The notes under the pieces were generated by a model. That model worked only from the letters and a program-made list of their open reading frames with translations, did not search any database and was not told the origin of the DNA. 64,000 nt of DNA. Source: Methylorubrum populi. Its GTDB lineage: Bacteria > Pseudomonadota > Alphaproteobacteria > Rhizobiales > Beijerinckiaceae. Shown piece after piece: positions 54,735-62,774 of the stretch (position 1 is its first letter; the number at the start of each line of letters is the position of its first letter). The position numbers were made by a program, and so were the translations under genes. The stretch lies in assembly GCA_036946625.1 (NCBI GenBank), contig JAQIIU010000002.1:682001-746000 (forward strand), written 5' to 3'.

Positions 54735-55272
54735 GCTGAACCGTCCCGGCGCTGCGCAGCGCGCGCCTGATGGCAGCGAGCGACCACCGTCTCCAACCAA
54801 GACGCCTGGGCGTTGGTCGGGGTGCGGGCGCCCGAGGCGATGTCCCTGACGATCTTAAGCTCGAAGTCGCGCAGGAAGCGACCGCCATGCTTTCTCGGGA
54901 TCGTGCGGTTGAGTTCCAGGCAGTGCCGGCCCACGTCCCACCAGGAGCCAAGCGCTCCTCGGTGTAGATCGGCAAGCCGAAGCTACGGGTGAGAGCGTCG
55001 GCGGGCTCGTGGATGCTCACCGGCGGACGGGCGCGTCGGAAGGCGTCGGCATAGTTATAGCTGGGCGTCGCGTAGGGGACGTCGCGGTAGACAACGCGGG
55101 GCGCTTCGGTCGTCTGCGGGCCAATGCGACCGGCCAGGGCGTGAAGGTCCAGGCCAGCGCTTTTCAGGGTCCGGCCGATCGCACGCGCGGCGCCCAGCGC
55201 CTCGCCGTCCTTGTCGCTGCCAAGGAGCGGGATCAGCTTCGTCAATTTGTCGGAGACGTCGGGCGGGATCAT
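54731..55272 (-). pseudogene. element protein of unknown function, frameshifted
   Basis: It starts MIPPDVSDKLTKLIPLLGSD and runs in one frame to about 54950 (SFGLPIYTEER). The continuation GSWWDVGRHCLELNRTIP to the stop at 54731 lies in the -1 frame. The length is 542 bases, one short of a multiple of three. Restoring a C in CGCTTGG would give an uninterrupted protein of ~180 residues. Its end overlaps the next gene (ATGA), so the original operon layout is still visible. No family recognised. Confidence 0.7.
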
Positions 55273-55547
55273 TCCGCGAAATCCCCGTCGTCGAACGGGT
55301 CGAGCCCGATCGCGTGAAAGCGATGGACGAGGACGAAGAGAAGCCCGGCCGGCTCCTCCCGGCGATAGCGGTCTCGGGCCCATACGAGGACGCGGGCGGG
55401 ATACCACTCCGACCGATCAGCCGCGTAACCGGCTCGAGCCGCCGCCTCTACGAGATGCAGGACCGATGGCACGCTCAGCAGGCGGTCGAGCTTTTCGCAG
55501 GCCCAGAAGCGGCCGAGCGTATCCGTGTAGGGAGAGGATCGGGTCAT
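55269..55547 (-). CDS. element protein of unknown function (92 aa)
   Basis: 92 residues from ATG 55547, including LGRFWACEKLDRLLSVPSVL, ARVLVWARDRYRREEPAGLL and an acidic end LDPFDDGDFAE. No family recognised. Four-base overlaps with both neighbours place it in the integrase-side operon. The frame is intact, unlike the three genes downstream of it. Confidence 0.6.
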   Translation of the reverse strand: MTRSSPYTDTLGRFWACEKLDRLLSVPSVLHLVEAAARAGYAADRSEWYPARVLVWARDRYRREEPAGLLFVLVHRFHAIGLDPFDDGDFAE

Positions 55548-55948
55548 GCCGCTCCCCCAACTGCTTCCTCGAACGCAGTGGAGTCCAGCTCTGCGGCCCT
55601 GGCCCACACCTCGGTGAAAACCTCGGGCGTCAGCAGTTCCTTGGCCGCTTTGACGAAAGCGCCGCGCTTGCGGTCCGTGTGCTCTGCGGCGCGTATCTGC
55701 GCTGCCCTGATGCGGACCCGGTCCGCCTCGGCTTCGTCCCGATTTTCAGCCCGGCGCAGTTCGCCGATGCGCCGTTGCAGGGCCGGCCGCTGACGGCGCT
55801 TCACCTTCAACGCGATCTCCGCCCGTTTGCGCCAGTCGGGGCCGTTGCGACCGTCGTCGAAGGCAAGTTGATCCTCGATGCCGAGGATCGCTCCGTCCAG
55901 ATCGTCGAGGATGGCCTGCCCCTCGGCGGCGGTGGCGATGCCCTCTCA
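55544..55948 (-). pseudogene. element gene, 5' end removed at the IS stack
   Basis: The frame is open from the IS boundary at 55948 to the stop at 55544 with no start codon until a TTG at 55810. The protein begins EGIATAAEGQAILDDLDGAI and continues with a basic helical part KRAEIALKVKRRQRPALQRR and FEEAVGGAA at the end. Its N-terminus is absent and is not found on the far side of the IS stack. No family recognised. Confidence 0.65.
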
Positions 55949-55984
55949 GAGCTATGCCTTTTAAGGTTCGTTTATATTAACTAT

Positions 55985-56015
55985 ATCCTTGCAATGAGCG
56001 AAGCATTGCAAGGAT
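55985..56015 (+). promoter_or_regulatory. hairpin enclosing the transposase start codon
   Basis: A perfect 12-bp stem (ATCCTTGCAATG with CATTGCAAGGAT) and a 7-base loop. The ATG of the transposase (55994-55996) is the end of the left arm. In a transcript reading in from outside, the start codon and upstream leader would be base-paired. Confidence 0.8.
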
Positions 56016-57385
56016 CCGATCCAGTCTGGTCTGCCGTCATTGAACGGTTCGAGAACTATGCGCCGACGAGCCTGATGGCCCGCACGGCCTTGGAACACGC
56101 GCTGCCGGCCGGCTGGATCGACGAGGTGTTCGAGCAGCATCGCCAGCGGCAATACACGCGGGAGTTGCTGTTCTCCACTGTCGTCAGGCTGACGATGCTC
56201 GTCGCTCTCGGCCTGCGCTCGTCGTTGCACGCCGCTGCGCGCGAAGCCGAAGACCTGACCGTCTCGCTGCCCGCCCTCTACGACAAGGTCAACCGCACCG
56301 AGCCCGACCTGCTGCGCGCCCTCGTGCGCGGCAGCGCGACCCGACTGGCCCCGGTGATGACCGCGGCGGGCACCGGCCATCCGAGCCTGCCGGGCTACGC
56401 ACTGCGCGTGCTGGACGGCAACCATCTGCCCGGCAGCGACAAGCGCCTGAAGCCTCTGCGCGCGCATCGCGGCGCCGCCCTGCCGGGGCAGACCCTGGTC
56501 GTCTACGATCCCGATACCGGCCTGGCCGTCGATCTGGTGGCGGCCGAAGATGCTTATGCCGACGAACGGGCGCTGGCCCGGGCCCTCCTGGACGCTGCCG
56601 CGCCCGGTCAGGTCTGGGTCGCCGATCGGCACTTCTGTGTCCGGACCTGGCTGCAGGGTCTGGTTGAGGCAGGCAGCCACTTCGTGGTGCGTCGGCACGG
56701 CAACCATCCCCGCCTGGGCGCGCAGGGGGATTGGCAGGCGTGCGGCTCCTGCGAGACCGGCACACTGTGTGAGCAGAGCATTACGCTGGAGGGGAGCGGC
56801 GATGCGTGGCGGCGCATCGCGCTGAGCTTGACGGCGCCAACGACGGAGGGAGACCGGACGATCTGGCTGTGGAGCAACCTGCCGGCGAGCGTCAGTGCGG
56901 CGCAGATCGCGCAGGTGTATCGGCGACGCTGGCGGATCGAGGGTCTGTTCCTGCAGATGGAACGGGTGCTGCACAGCGAGGCCGGTCGCCTGGGTCGTCC
57001 GCGGGCGGCCCTGCTGGGGTTTGCCGCTGCCGTTCTGGCCCACAACGTGCTGAGCCTGCTGAGCGCGTGCATCGAGCAGGTGCACGGGCCCGAGCCGCGG
57101 GTCTCGGTGTTCCACCTGAGCCGTCAGATCGGTGCCGGCTACGAGGGGCTGATGGTGGCGCTCGGACACGGCTCTGTGTTGACGGGCCAGGAGGATGCGG
57201 CGAGCGTCGCGGCCCGCTTGCTCGCCTTGGCGGAGCGGGTCGACCCAGGGCGGATTGCAACCAGCCCGCGTGGTCCCAAGCGCAAGGTCGACAAGCCCTA
57301 TGTAGCGGCGGCTACGGCCCGAAAACACGTCGCCACCGCCAGGGTCCTCGAAAAGGCCAAGCTAATGGCTAAGAAAACACCTTAA
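55994..57385 (+). CDS. IS4-family DDE transposase
   Basis: 463 residues from ATG 55994. DDE landmarks: LRVLDGNHLPGSDKRL with the first Asp, VWVADRHFCVRTWLQGL with the second, and YRRRWRIEGLFLQMERVLHS with the catalytic Glu in the Y-(2)-R-(3)-E-(6) signature typical of IS4. The frame is intact, and both ends of the element are present, so it may be active. Confidence 0.92.
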   Translation: MSEALQGSDPVWSAVIERFENYAPTSLMARTALEHALPAGWIDEVFEQHRQRQYTRELLFSTVVRLTMLVALGLRSSLHAAAREAEDLTVSLPALYDKVNRTEPDLLRALVRGSATRLAPVMTAAGTGHPSLPGYALRVLDGNHLPGSDKRLKPLRAHRGAALPGQTLVVYDPDTGLAVDLVAAEDAYADERALARALLDAAAPGQVWVADRHFCVRTWLQGLVEAGSHFVVRRHGNHPRLGAQGDWQACGSCETGTLCEQSITLEGSGDAWRRIALSLTAPTTEGDRTIWLWSNLPASVSAAQIAQVYRRRWRIEGLFLQMERVLHSEAGRLGRPRAALLGFAAAVLAHNVLSLLSACIEQVHGPEPRVSVFHLSRQIGAGYEGLMVALGHGSVLTGQEDAASVAARLLALAERVDPGRIATSPRGPKRKVDKPYVAAATARKHVATARVLEKAKLMAKKTP

Positions 57386-57400
57386 AAGGCATGGCTCTCA

Positions 57401-58329
57401 GAGCCCGTCCGAGATCATATTGTTTTCTGGCAGAGCTTTCGCGTCATGAGGCGGATGGAGGCGAGCAGCAGGAAGGCGCGCGCCGTTCTGCTCCGGCATT
57501 CCCAGTCCTTAGCCAGACGCCAGCAGCGGTTGAGCCAGGCAAAGGTCCGCTCGACGATCCAGCGCTTGGGCAGCACGACGAAGCCCTGGGCCTGATCGGA
57601 CCGCTTGACGATCGTGAGCTTGAGCCGGCGGCAGGCCCGGCGCAGACCAGCCTTGAACGCTGGTCCCTGGTAGCCGCCGTCGGCATACAGCCGCAGCAGG
57701 AACGGGTAGAGGCCAAACAAGCTCGCCATCACCCACACGCCGCCGGTGCGGTCTTGCACGCTGGCCGGATGCACCAGGGCGTGCATCACGAAGCCCTGCG
57801 TGTCGACGAGGATGTGCCTTTTCTTGCCCCGGATCTTCTTGCCTGCGTCGTAGCCCGACGGGTCGATCGCCCGCCCCCTTTTTCCGCGCCCTTCACGCTC
57901 TGGCTGTCGAGGATGGCCGCGCTCGGGCTGGCCGCCCGGCCCGCCCGCTCGCGGCAGGCCACGAACAGCGCGTGGTGGATGCGCGCCAGCGTGCCGTCGT
58001 AGTCCCACAGATCAAGATAGCCGTGCACGGTCGAGCGCGGCGGCAGGTCCGTCGGGATCGCGCGCCATTGGCAGCCGGTGCTGAGCACGTACATCAGCCC
58101 GTCCACCACCGCGCGGATGTCCACGCTGCGCTTGCCGCCGCCCGGCTTGGCCGGCGGAATCAGCGGCTCGATCAGCGCCCACTCCTCATCGGTCAGATCA
58201 CTCGGATAGCGCAGGGCACTGCGGTCGTAGCGGGCCCGGTTCTCCTGTGTCCACATCGCAAGCTCCCAGACCGAGGCTGCCTTCCACCACAACCCACTCC
58301 AGCGTATCAATATGTCGTCGGACAGACTC
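57401..58329 (-). mobile_element. IS5-family insertion sequence
   Basis: 929 bases. End sequences GAGCCCGTCCGAGATCATAT and, on the other side, GAGTCTGTCCGACGACATAT match in most positions. The flanks are TCA (left, before the later IS4 insertion) and TAA (right). They differ, so there is no clean target duplication. It carries a transposase split over two overlapping frames. Confidence 0.85.
57415..58256 (-). CDS. IS5-family transposase made by -1 frameshift (OrfAB)
   Basis: OrfA starts at 58256 (MWTQENRARYDRSALRYPSD) and carries the N-terminal domain with ILDSQSVKGAEKG. OrfB continues in the -1 frame (GRAIDPSGYDAGKKIRGKKR) to 57415 with LYADGGYQGPAF and RWIVERTFAWLNRCWRL, which supplies the DDE Glu. 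The switch occurs at an A5G5 run (57874-57883 complement), where tRNA-Lys can re-pair one base back. The product would have about 280 residues. Two-frame organisation is usual for part of this family. Confidence 0.85.
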
Positions 58330-58332
58330 TAA

Positions 58333-59809
58333 CATTACAGTTGCGTTTTAAAGCATTTTTGCTTGCTGTTCATTGTGCTGGGCTTACGCCGTTGACGTCC
58401 CCTGTCGGCTGACGCACGGCGTTTGAGATGGGCGTTTCGGGCGGTCGCCTGATGCGCCCGTCGCCAGAGCGACCATGCGATGACGTGAGCGGGCTGGATG
58501 CGCCGCTGTGCCAGCCGCACCGCGATGCGGCGGATCTCCTGGACCGACCAGCGGATCAGCGCGCGGGCGGTCTCGGCCGCGCCCGTCTTTTTGGGGGCGG
58601 CGCGTTGGCGTGATGGCGGATTACGGCCAGCAGGGCGAAGGCCATCATCACCAAGCTGACGTGCCGGTGCCAGCCGTGCCAGGAACGGGTCTCATTATGA
58701 GCGAGCCCAAGTTCGGTCTTGGCCGTCTCGAACGCGTCCTCGATCGTCCAACGCTGGCCCTCGACCGTCGCCAGGGTCGCGACCGACGTGCCGGCCGGGC
58801 ACCACGTCGTGAAGTACGCCCGCTCGCCGTCAGTCAGGCTACGGCGGATCAGCAGGCCGCGCGTCCACAGGCCGGCCTGATCGTAGTCGGCACCGTCGAG
58901 GTCGGCCAACTCGCAGTAAGCCCAGTCGTACAGCCGCGCGCCCTTCGTGCCCTCGCCCGCCGACAGGCGCGTCCAGGCCGTCGGAGCGAGGCCGTTCGCG
59001 ATCGCCTCGGCGGTGCCGGCCACCAGCGGCTTGCCGACCCAGGAATTGAACAGGTGATCGGTCTTGACCCCGAGCACGTAGCCCTTGCCCGCGCGCCGTA
59101 GAGCCATCTCGATGTCGCCGACCCCATAGACGGTGTCGGCCGCAACCCAGGAGAACGGCACGTCGGCGGTCATCGCCCGCTCGATCATCGTTAGAGCCAA
59201 TCCCGGCTTGGTCGAAAAGCTCGTCCCCTCCGGCACGTGGGCGGCGGCCAGCCGGGCCGGATCCGAGGTCCAGGTCTTGGGCAGGTACAAGGCCCGATCG
59301 ATGAACGCGTGACCGTGGTGCGAGGCGTAAGCCGCGAACACGCCGATCTGACAGTTCGTGATCTTTCCGGCCGAGCCGGTGTACTGGCGATGCACACCGC
59401 ACGAGGCTTTGCCCTGCTTGAGAAAGCCAGTCTCGTCGAGAACCAGAACCGCGTCCGGGTCGGCCAGGGTTTCCAGGGCATAGTCCCGCACGACGTCGCG
59501 CAGGGCGTCGGCATCCCAGCGTCCGCGACCGAGCACGGCCTGCTGACGCCAGGGCCCGGGATCGCCCGCAGCTTCCGCCCGCATCCAACTGGTCTTGCGC
59601 CGCTCCGCGCCGAGCAGTCCGTCCAGGAATGCTCCCGCCGAGGCCGCCACCCGCTCCTGAGAAAACAGCGGGCGCATGCGTCCCTTCACCTCCCGCAGCG
59701 AAGAGGCCCAGAGCTCCAGCGTCGCCTCAATCGAGGCCCCCGGCGTCCATGATGCACGAATCATGGTGCCGCATGGAGTCAGAACCTCGCCAAAAACGCA
59801 ACTGTAATG
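58333..59809 (-). mobile_element. IS701-family insertion sequence
   Basis: 1477 bases with terminal inverted repeats starting CATTACAGTTGCGTTTT at both ends and the 4-base target duplication CTAA (58329-58332 and 59810-59813). This agrees with the YTAR preference of the IS701 family. The C of the left copy is the last base of the IS5-like element, so it inserted exactly at that junction. Confidence 0.9.
58556..59764 (-). CDS. IS701-family transposase
   Basis: 402 residues in the zero frame. DDE landmarks are VLVLDETGFLKQGKASCGVH with the first Asp, PFSWVAADTVYG with the second, and GQRWTIEDAFETAKTELG with the Glu. Near the end, the heptamer CCCAAAA (58589-58595 complement) is in the correct phase for a -1 shift. 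The -1 frame then continues without a stop to a TAA at 58335-58337 inside the terminal repeat, adding about 75 residues (KTGAAETARALIRWSVQEIR and on). Confidence 0.92.
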   Translation of the reverse strand: MIRASWTPGASIEATLELWASSLREVKGRMRPLFSQERVAASAGAFLDGLLGAERRKTSWMRAEAAGDPGPWRQQAVLGRGRWDADALRDVVRDYALETLADPDAVLVLDETGFLKQGKASCGVHRQYTGSAGKITNCQIGVFAAYASHHGHAFIDRALYLPKTWTSDPARLAAAHVPEGTSFSTKPGLALTMIERAMTADVPFSWVAADTVYGVGDIEMALRRAGKGYVLGVKTDHLFNSWVGKPLVAGTAEAIANGLAPTAWTRLSAGEGTKGARLYDWAYCELADLDGADYDQAGLWTRGLLIRRSLTDGERAYFTTWCPAGTSVATLATVEGQRWTIEDAFETAKTELGLAHNETRSWHGWHRHVSLVMMAFALLAVIRHHANAPPPKRRARPRPPAR

Positions 59810-59813
59810 CTAA

Positions 59814-59888
59814 GGCAACGATGCGCCCGTCGCGCAGCACCATCACGTTGACGCCGATGACCGGGCGTTCGATGAGACGCGCGCTCAT
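59814..59888 (-). pseudogene. NUDIX-like gene, N-terminal fragment
   Basis: 25 codons from ATG 59888 (MSARLIERPVIGVNVMVLRD, then GRIVAL) cut off at the IS stack. The V-x-V-M-V-L-R-D-G-R pattern is how many NUDIX hydrolases begin. Its ATG overlaps the stop of the upstream gene (ATGA). The remainder, including the NUDIX box, is nowhere in the window. Confidence 0.55.
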
Positions 59889-61471
59889 GCCGCCTCTCCC
59901 GTGTAGTGCGTCTTCAGGCGGCCACAGATGGCGGTGTCGATGTCGAGCGCGAGCCGGCCGTCGATGTGATAGGCTTCACGATCGTCGCCGTGATGCCAGA
60001 GATCCGAGTATTGTAGCCACGCCAGGGCGAGCGCCTTGGCCGGCACGTTGCCAAGCCCGACCGGTAGCGCTTCGGCTGCAGCGCAAAGGGCGGATCGTTC
60101 CGCGTCCAAGCGCTCGTTGGCAGCCAATCCCTGCTCAGTTTTATCGAAATCGATGAGAGCAGCCCATTCGCGCCAGCACGCGATGATCTGGTCGGAGAGC
60201 GATGGCCTGACCTGTCGCCCCTCTTTCGTCTTCTCCATCGCGATCAGATTGGCGACGATGCCGCTGGCGATCTCCTCGACCTCGTGCTCGTGAGCGAGGC
60301 GCGCCTTGAAGATCAGGCCGTCCATGGTCGCGGCTCGGATCTCGGCGAGATCGATCAGGGCGTCCAGCAATTCGCTGTCGGCCGCGTTGTAGGCGGCGTT
60401 CGCTGTGTCGTGACCGTTGCGCGCCTGCTCGGCTCTCAAGCGCGCGAACCAGTCCCGGCACTCCTGGGTGTGGGCTTCGGGCGCCTGGCCAACGACGCGC
60501 ATGGCGGCGAGTTCGGTGTCGCGCGAGGCCGGATAGAGGCTGTCGCGGCGCCCGGCCAACTCAGTGATGGTCGGCCCCATGGCCAAGAGCGCGTTGTCTG
60601 GATGGACTTCACCCCCAACGGCCGGATGCGGGCTTACCGCCACCGCCAGCGCCGCCAAGTCGGACAGCGCCTCCTCGGCCCCGTCGAACAGGTACAGAGA
60701 CACCCGCGCCTTCCATGCAAGGGCCGGCAGGGTCGTCATCGGCAGGGACATGAACGGCTCGAACGCCACGGCGATGGGCTCGTCCAGATCGTTGGCGAGG
60801 TCGGCAGCGGCGCTGTAGCCGTTCTCGCGCCAAGCCTTCTCCAAGGCCGGAGACCACGCTTCGCCAGCGACCGCCATGCCCTCCTCGTGAAGACGAGAGG
60901 CGCGGTTGCGAGCCTCCTCACCCTCGGGGACGACTCGGGCGAACCACGGGATCAGGGCGAGGAAGCGGGTCTCGTGATCGGGGAGGACGGGCGCAGCGGC
61001 ACGGATCTCCGCCTCCTGCGCCGCCAGAAGCGCCCGCAGCCCGTCGCGCCAAACCGGATGGTCGTCGTCCGGCGGTCCGCCGTCGGCCATACCGGAGGCG
61101 GCGATCTCGTCACGCACGAATTGGACAAGGGCGGCTCGGCCGACCGGCGTGGTCGGCACGGTTGCCAAGACGGCGTCGCGCGCTGGGGTAAGCTCCGCGA
61201 TGAGCCGATCCTCCTCGGAGATCTTGCTGCCCACGAAAGAGCCAGCGTCCACCTGAGCATCGAACGCGTCGTATGCTGCGGTACGCTTTCGCCAGACCTC
61301 AATCACGCCAAGGATCGGATCCGGCTGGGCCGGCTCAGCATCGGCCGACGCCAAAAGCATCCGGGCGATCCCGGCTTCGGCGCGGGCGGGCCCCGGCTCG
61401 GGCGGGGCGGTGTCGGCCGGCGGTTGCGCGGCGGGCATGGGGGTGCGATTGCGGGAATGGTCCTGCAGCAT
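59885..61471 (-). CDS. element protein of unknown function (528 aa)
   Basis: 528 residues, or 517 if started at the second Met (61438). It is almost entirely helical and rich in Ala and Glu, with a disordered Pro-rich N-terminus. Two or three segments of similar character (EVWRKRTAAYDAFDAQ, DSELLDALIDLAEIRAATMD, REWAALIDFDKTEQGL) suggest repeated helical hairpins. There are no catalytic motifs or membrane segments. No family recognised. It is the largest gene of the element seen here and has an intact frame. Confidence 0.75.
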   Translation of the reverse strand: MLQDHSRNRTPMPAAQPPADTAPPEPGPARAEAGIARMLLASADAEPAQPDPILGVIEVWRKRTAAYDAFDAQVDAGSFVGSKISEEDRLIAELTPARDAVLATVPTTPVGRAALVQFVRDEIAASGMADGGPPDDDHPVWRDGLRALLAAQEAEIRAAAPVLPDHETRFLALIPWFARVVPEGEEARNRASRLHEEGMAVAGEAWSPALEKAWRENGYSAAADLANDLDEPIAVAFEPFMSLPMTTLPALAWKARVSLYLFDGAEEALSDLAALAVAVSPHPAVGGEVHPDNALLAMGPTITELAGRRDSLYPASRDTELAAMRVVGQAPEAHTQECRDWFARLRAEQARNGHDTANAAYNAADSELLDALIDLAEIRAATMDGLIFKARLAHEHEVEEIASGIVANLIAMEKTKEGRQVRPSLSDQIIACWREWAALIDFDKTEQGLAANERLDAERSALCAAAEALPVGLGNVPAKALALAWLQYSDLWHHGDDREAYHIDGRLALDIDTAICGRLKTHYTGEAA

Positions 61472-61654
61472 GGCATTTATCCGATGTGTGGGGTGGGGCT
61501 ATGGCCTCCGCCGGTGTTCCAGACCGGCGGGGGCCGCTTGCGTTCAGGGCGGCGTGCTCAGGGCATGGCCGTCCTCAGGCCGGAACGGCGGGAGCCGCCC
61601 GGAAAGCTCGAAGAGGTGGGCGCGAATCGTCCCCACGCGTGATAGGGCGCCGCG

Positions 61655-61888
61655 ATGAGCCTGATCGCGAACGAGCGCACGAAGCTGACCGCCAACGCCC
61701 TGGATCGTGCCTCCACGGCCTGCCTGACGGTGGGGGTGCTCGGTCCGACGGTCGCGACCCTATATGGAATCGGTGGGACGAATGGTGGTACGGTCGGCTT
61801 CCTGTTCGTGGCAGGAAGCGTGTTCTGGCTGATCGCCGCGGCCGCGCTGCACGGGATGGCGCGCCACACGCTCGGAGGACTGCGATGA
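61655..61888 (+). CDS. small membrane protein (77 aa) of the element
   Basis: 77 residues with two hydrophobic segments (about 20-40 and 46-67) joined by a Gly-rich turn YGIGGTNGGTVGF. The N-terminus is polar (ANERTKLTANALDRAST). Function unknown. It overlaps the next small gene by four bases. It is divergent from the 528-residue gene across 183 bases. Confidence 0.55.
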   Translation: MSLIANERTKLTANALDRASTACLTVGVLGPTVATLYGIGGTNGGTVGFLFVAGSVFWLIAAAALHGMARHTLGGLR

Positions 61889-62007
61889 CCGGTCTCTGGA
61901 TCTACGCCTACGTCGCGCTGCCCCTCGTCGTGATCGGGCTCGGCTACGCGGCGATGCGCGTGAACGAGCGGTCGGTTCAGCAGGGCCGGCAGGGGCCGGC
62001 CGAGTAG
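61885..62007 (+). CDS. very small membrane protein (40 aa)
   Basis: 40 residues starting MTGLWIYAYVALPLVVIGLG, one transmembrane helix and a polar tail (NERSVQQGRQGPAE). The ATG overlaps the stop of the 77-residue gene (ATGA) and has GGAGG seven bases upstream, which supports translation. Unknown function; the pair may act together at the membrane. Confidence 0.5.
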   Translation: MTGLWIYAYVALPLVVIGLGYAAMRVNERSVQQGRQGPAE

Positions 62008-62094
62008 GTCGATCCCGGCGACCGCAGGACCGGCCTGATGAATTTCCGTATCTACGTTTATTGACCCCTGCCGAAAGGCCTGCGATCCTCCGCG

Positions 62095-62367
62095 ATGACG
62101 ATCACCTTCGACCCGGCCAAGCGGGCCAAGGCCCTGGCCGAACGTGGCCTGGATTTCCAGGCGGCCGAGGCTGTGTTCGCCGGTCCGGTCCACGAGTTCG
62201 AGGACACCCGGGCCGATTACGGCGAGACCCGCATCATTACGGTCGGCCTCCTGCGAGGGCGCATGGTGATCGTCGGCTGGACCCCGCGTGGCGCGGATCG
62301 CCACGTCTTCACGATGAGGAAGGCCAATGACCGCGAACAGGTTCGCTACGCCCCGCTTCTCCGCTGA
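62095..62367 (+). CDS. brnT: BrnT family toxin
   Basis: 90 residues. BrnT signs are FDPAKRAKALAERGLDF at the start, GETRIITVGLLRGRMVIVGW in the middle and FTMRKANDREQVRY near the end, with the RNase-like Arg/His positions. BrnT arrests growth by cutting RNA and is neutralised by BrnA. The antitoxin gene overlaps its end by 41 bases. Confidence 0.86.
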   Translation: MTITFDPAKRAKALAERGLDFQAAEAVFAGPVHEFEDTRADYGETRIITVGLLRGRMVIVGWTPRGADRHVFTMRKANDREQVRYAPLLR

Positions 62368-62662
62368 CGCCATAGGGGAGACCGACTTCGCCAAGGTCGA
62401 TGCGCACGTCATCACGGCCGAGGAATACGAGGAACTGCCCGAACTCACCGACGCGATGATGGACCGGGCCGACTTCCTCGTGGGCGGCAGGCTGGTGCGG
62501 CGCGGACGCCCGGCCAAGCCCGACGCCAAGGAGCCCGTATCGCTGCGGCTCTCGCCGAGCGTGCTGGCGCATTTCCGCGCCGGCGGGCCGGGCTGGCAGA
62601 CCCGGATCGACGCGGTGCTGCTCGAAGCGGTCGAGCGGGAGAAGGCCGGCTCGCGGGGCTGA
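62327..62662 (+). CDS. brnA: BrnA family antitoxin
   Basis: 111 residues. The C-terminal ribbon-helix-helix is recognised by PVSLRLSPSVLAHFRAGGPG and GWQTRIDAVL. The N-terminus binds BrnT. It is translated from inside the brnT coding region (41-base overlap). BrnA normally represses the operon. Confidence 0.86.
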   Translation: MTANRFATPRFSADAIGETDFAKVDAHVITAEEYEELPELTDAMMDRADFLVGGRLVRRGRPAKPDAKEPVSLRLSPSVLAHFRAGGPGWQTRIDAVLLEAVEREKAGSRG

Positions 62663-62688
62663 GCGGAGGGGATGGTGACGGCCATCGC

Positions 62689-62774
62689 TCAAGCCCCCTC
62701 CCCGGCATAGAGCGCCGCGGTCTCTTCCGGCGTCAGCGCACGAAACTCCCACGCCGGCTCGTGGACGTCCTGAA
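62689..62774 (-). pseudogene. 3' part of a gene split by IS1182
   Basis: Read on the minus strand from the IS end, the frame gives DVHEPAWEFRALTPEETAAL and ends YAGEGA-stop at 62689. The first seven bases, TTCAGGA (62768-62774), equal the bases before the IS left end at 63417-63423. Joining the two pieces with one copy of TTCAGGA restores a continuous frame. Original function unknown. Confidence 0.7.

Larger units (their letters stand above)
55950..57396 (+). mobile_element. IS4-family insertion sequence
   Basis: 1447 bases. The terminal inverted repeats are AGCTATGCCTTTTAAGGT and, at the other end, AGCCATGCCTTTTAAGGT (17 of 18 match). It is flanked by the 5-base direct repeat CTCAG (55945-55949 and 57397-57401). 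It carries one transposase gene and is complete. It was inserted at the left junction of the IS5-like element. Confidence 0.9.

Noticed and set aside
61565..61642. 25-codon frame MAVLRPERREPPGKLEEVGA before the 77-residue gene
   Set aside because: Possible leader or remnant, but no ribosome site and too short to support.
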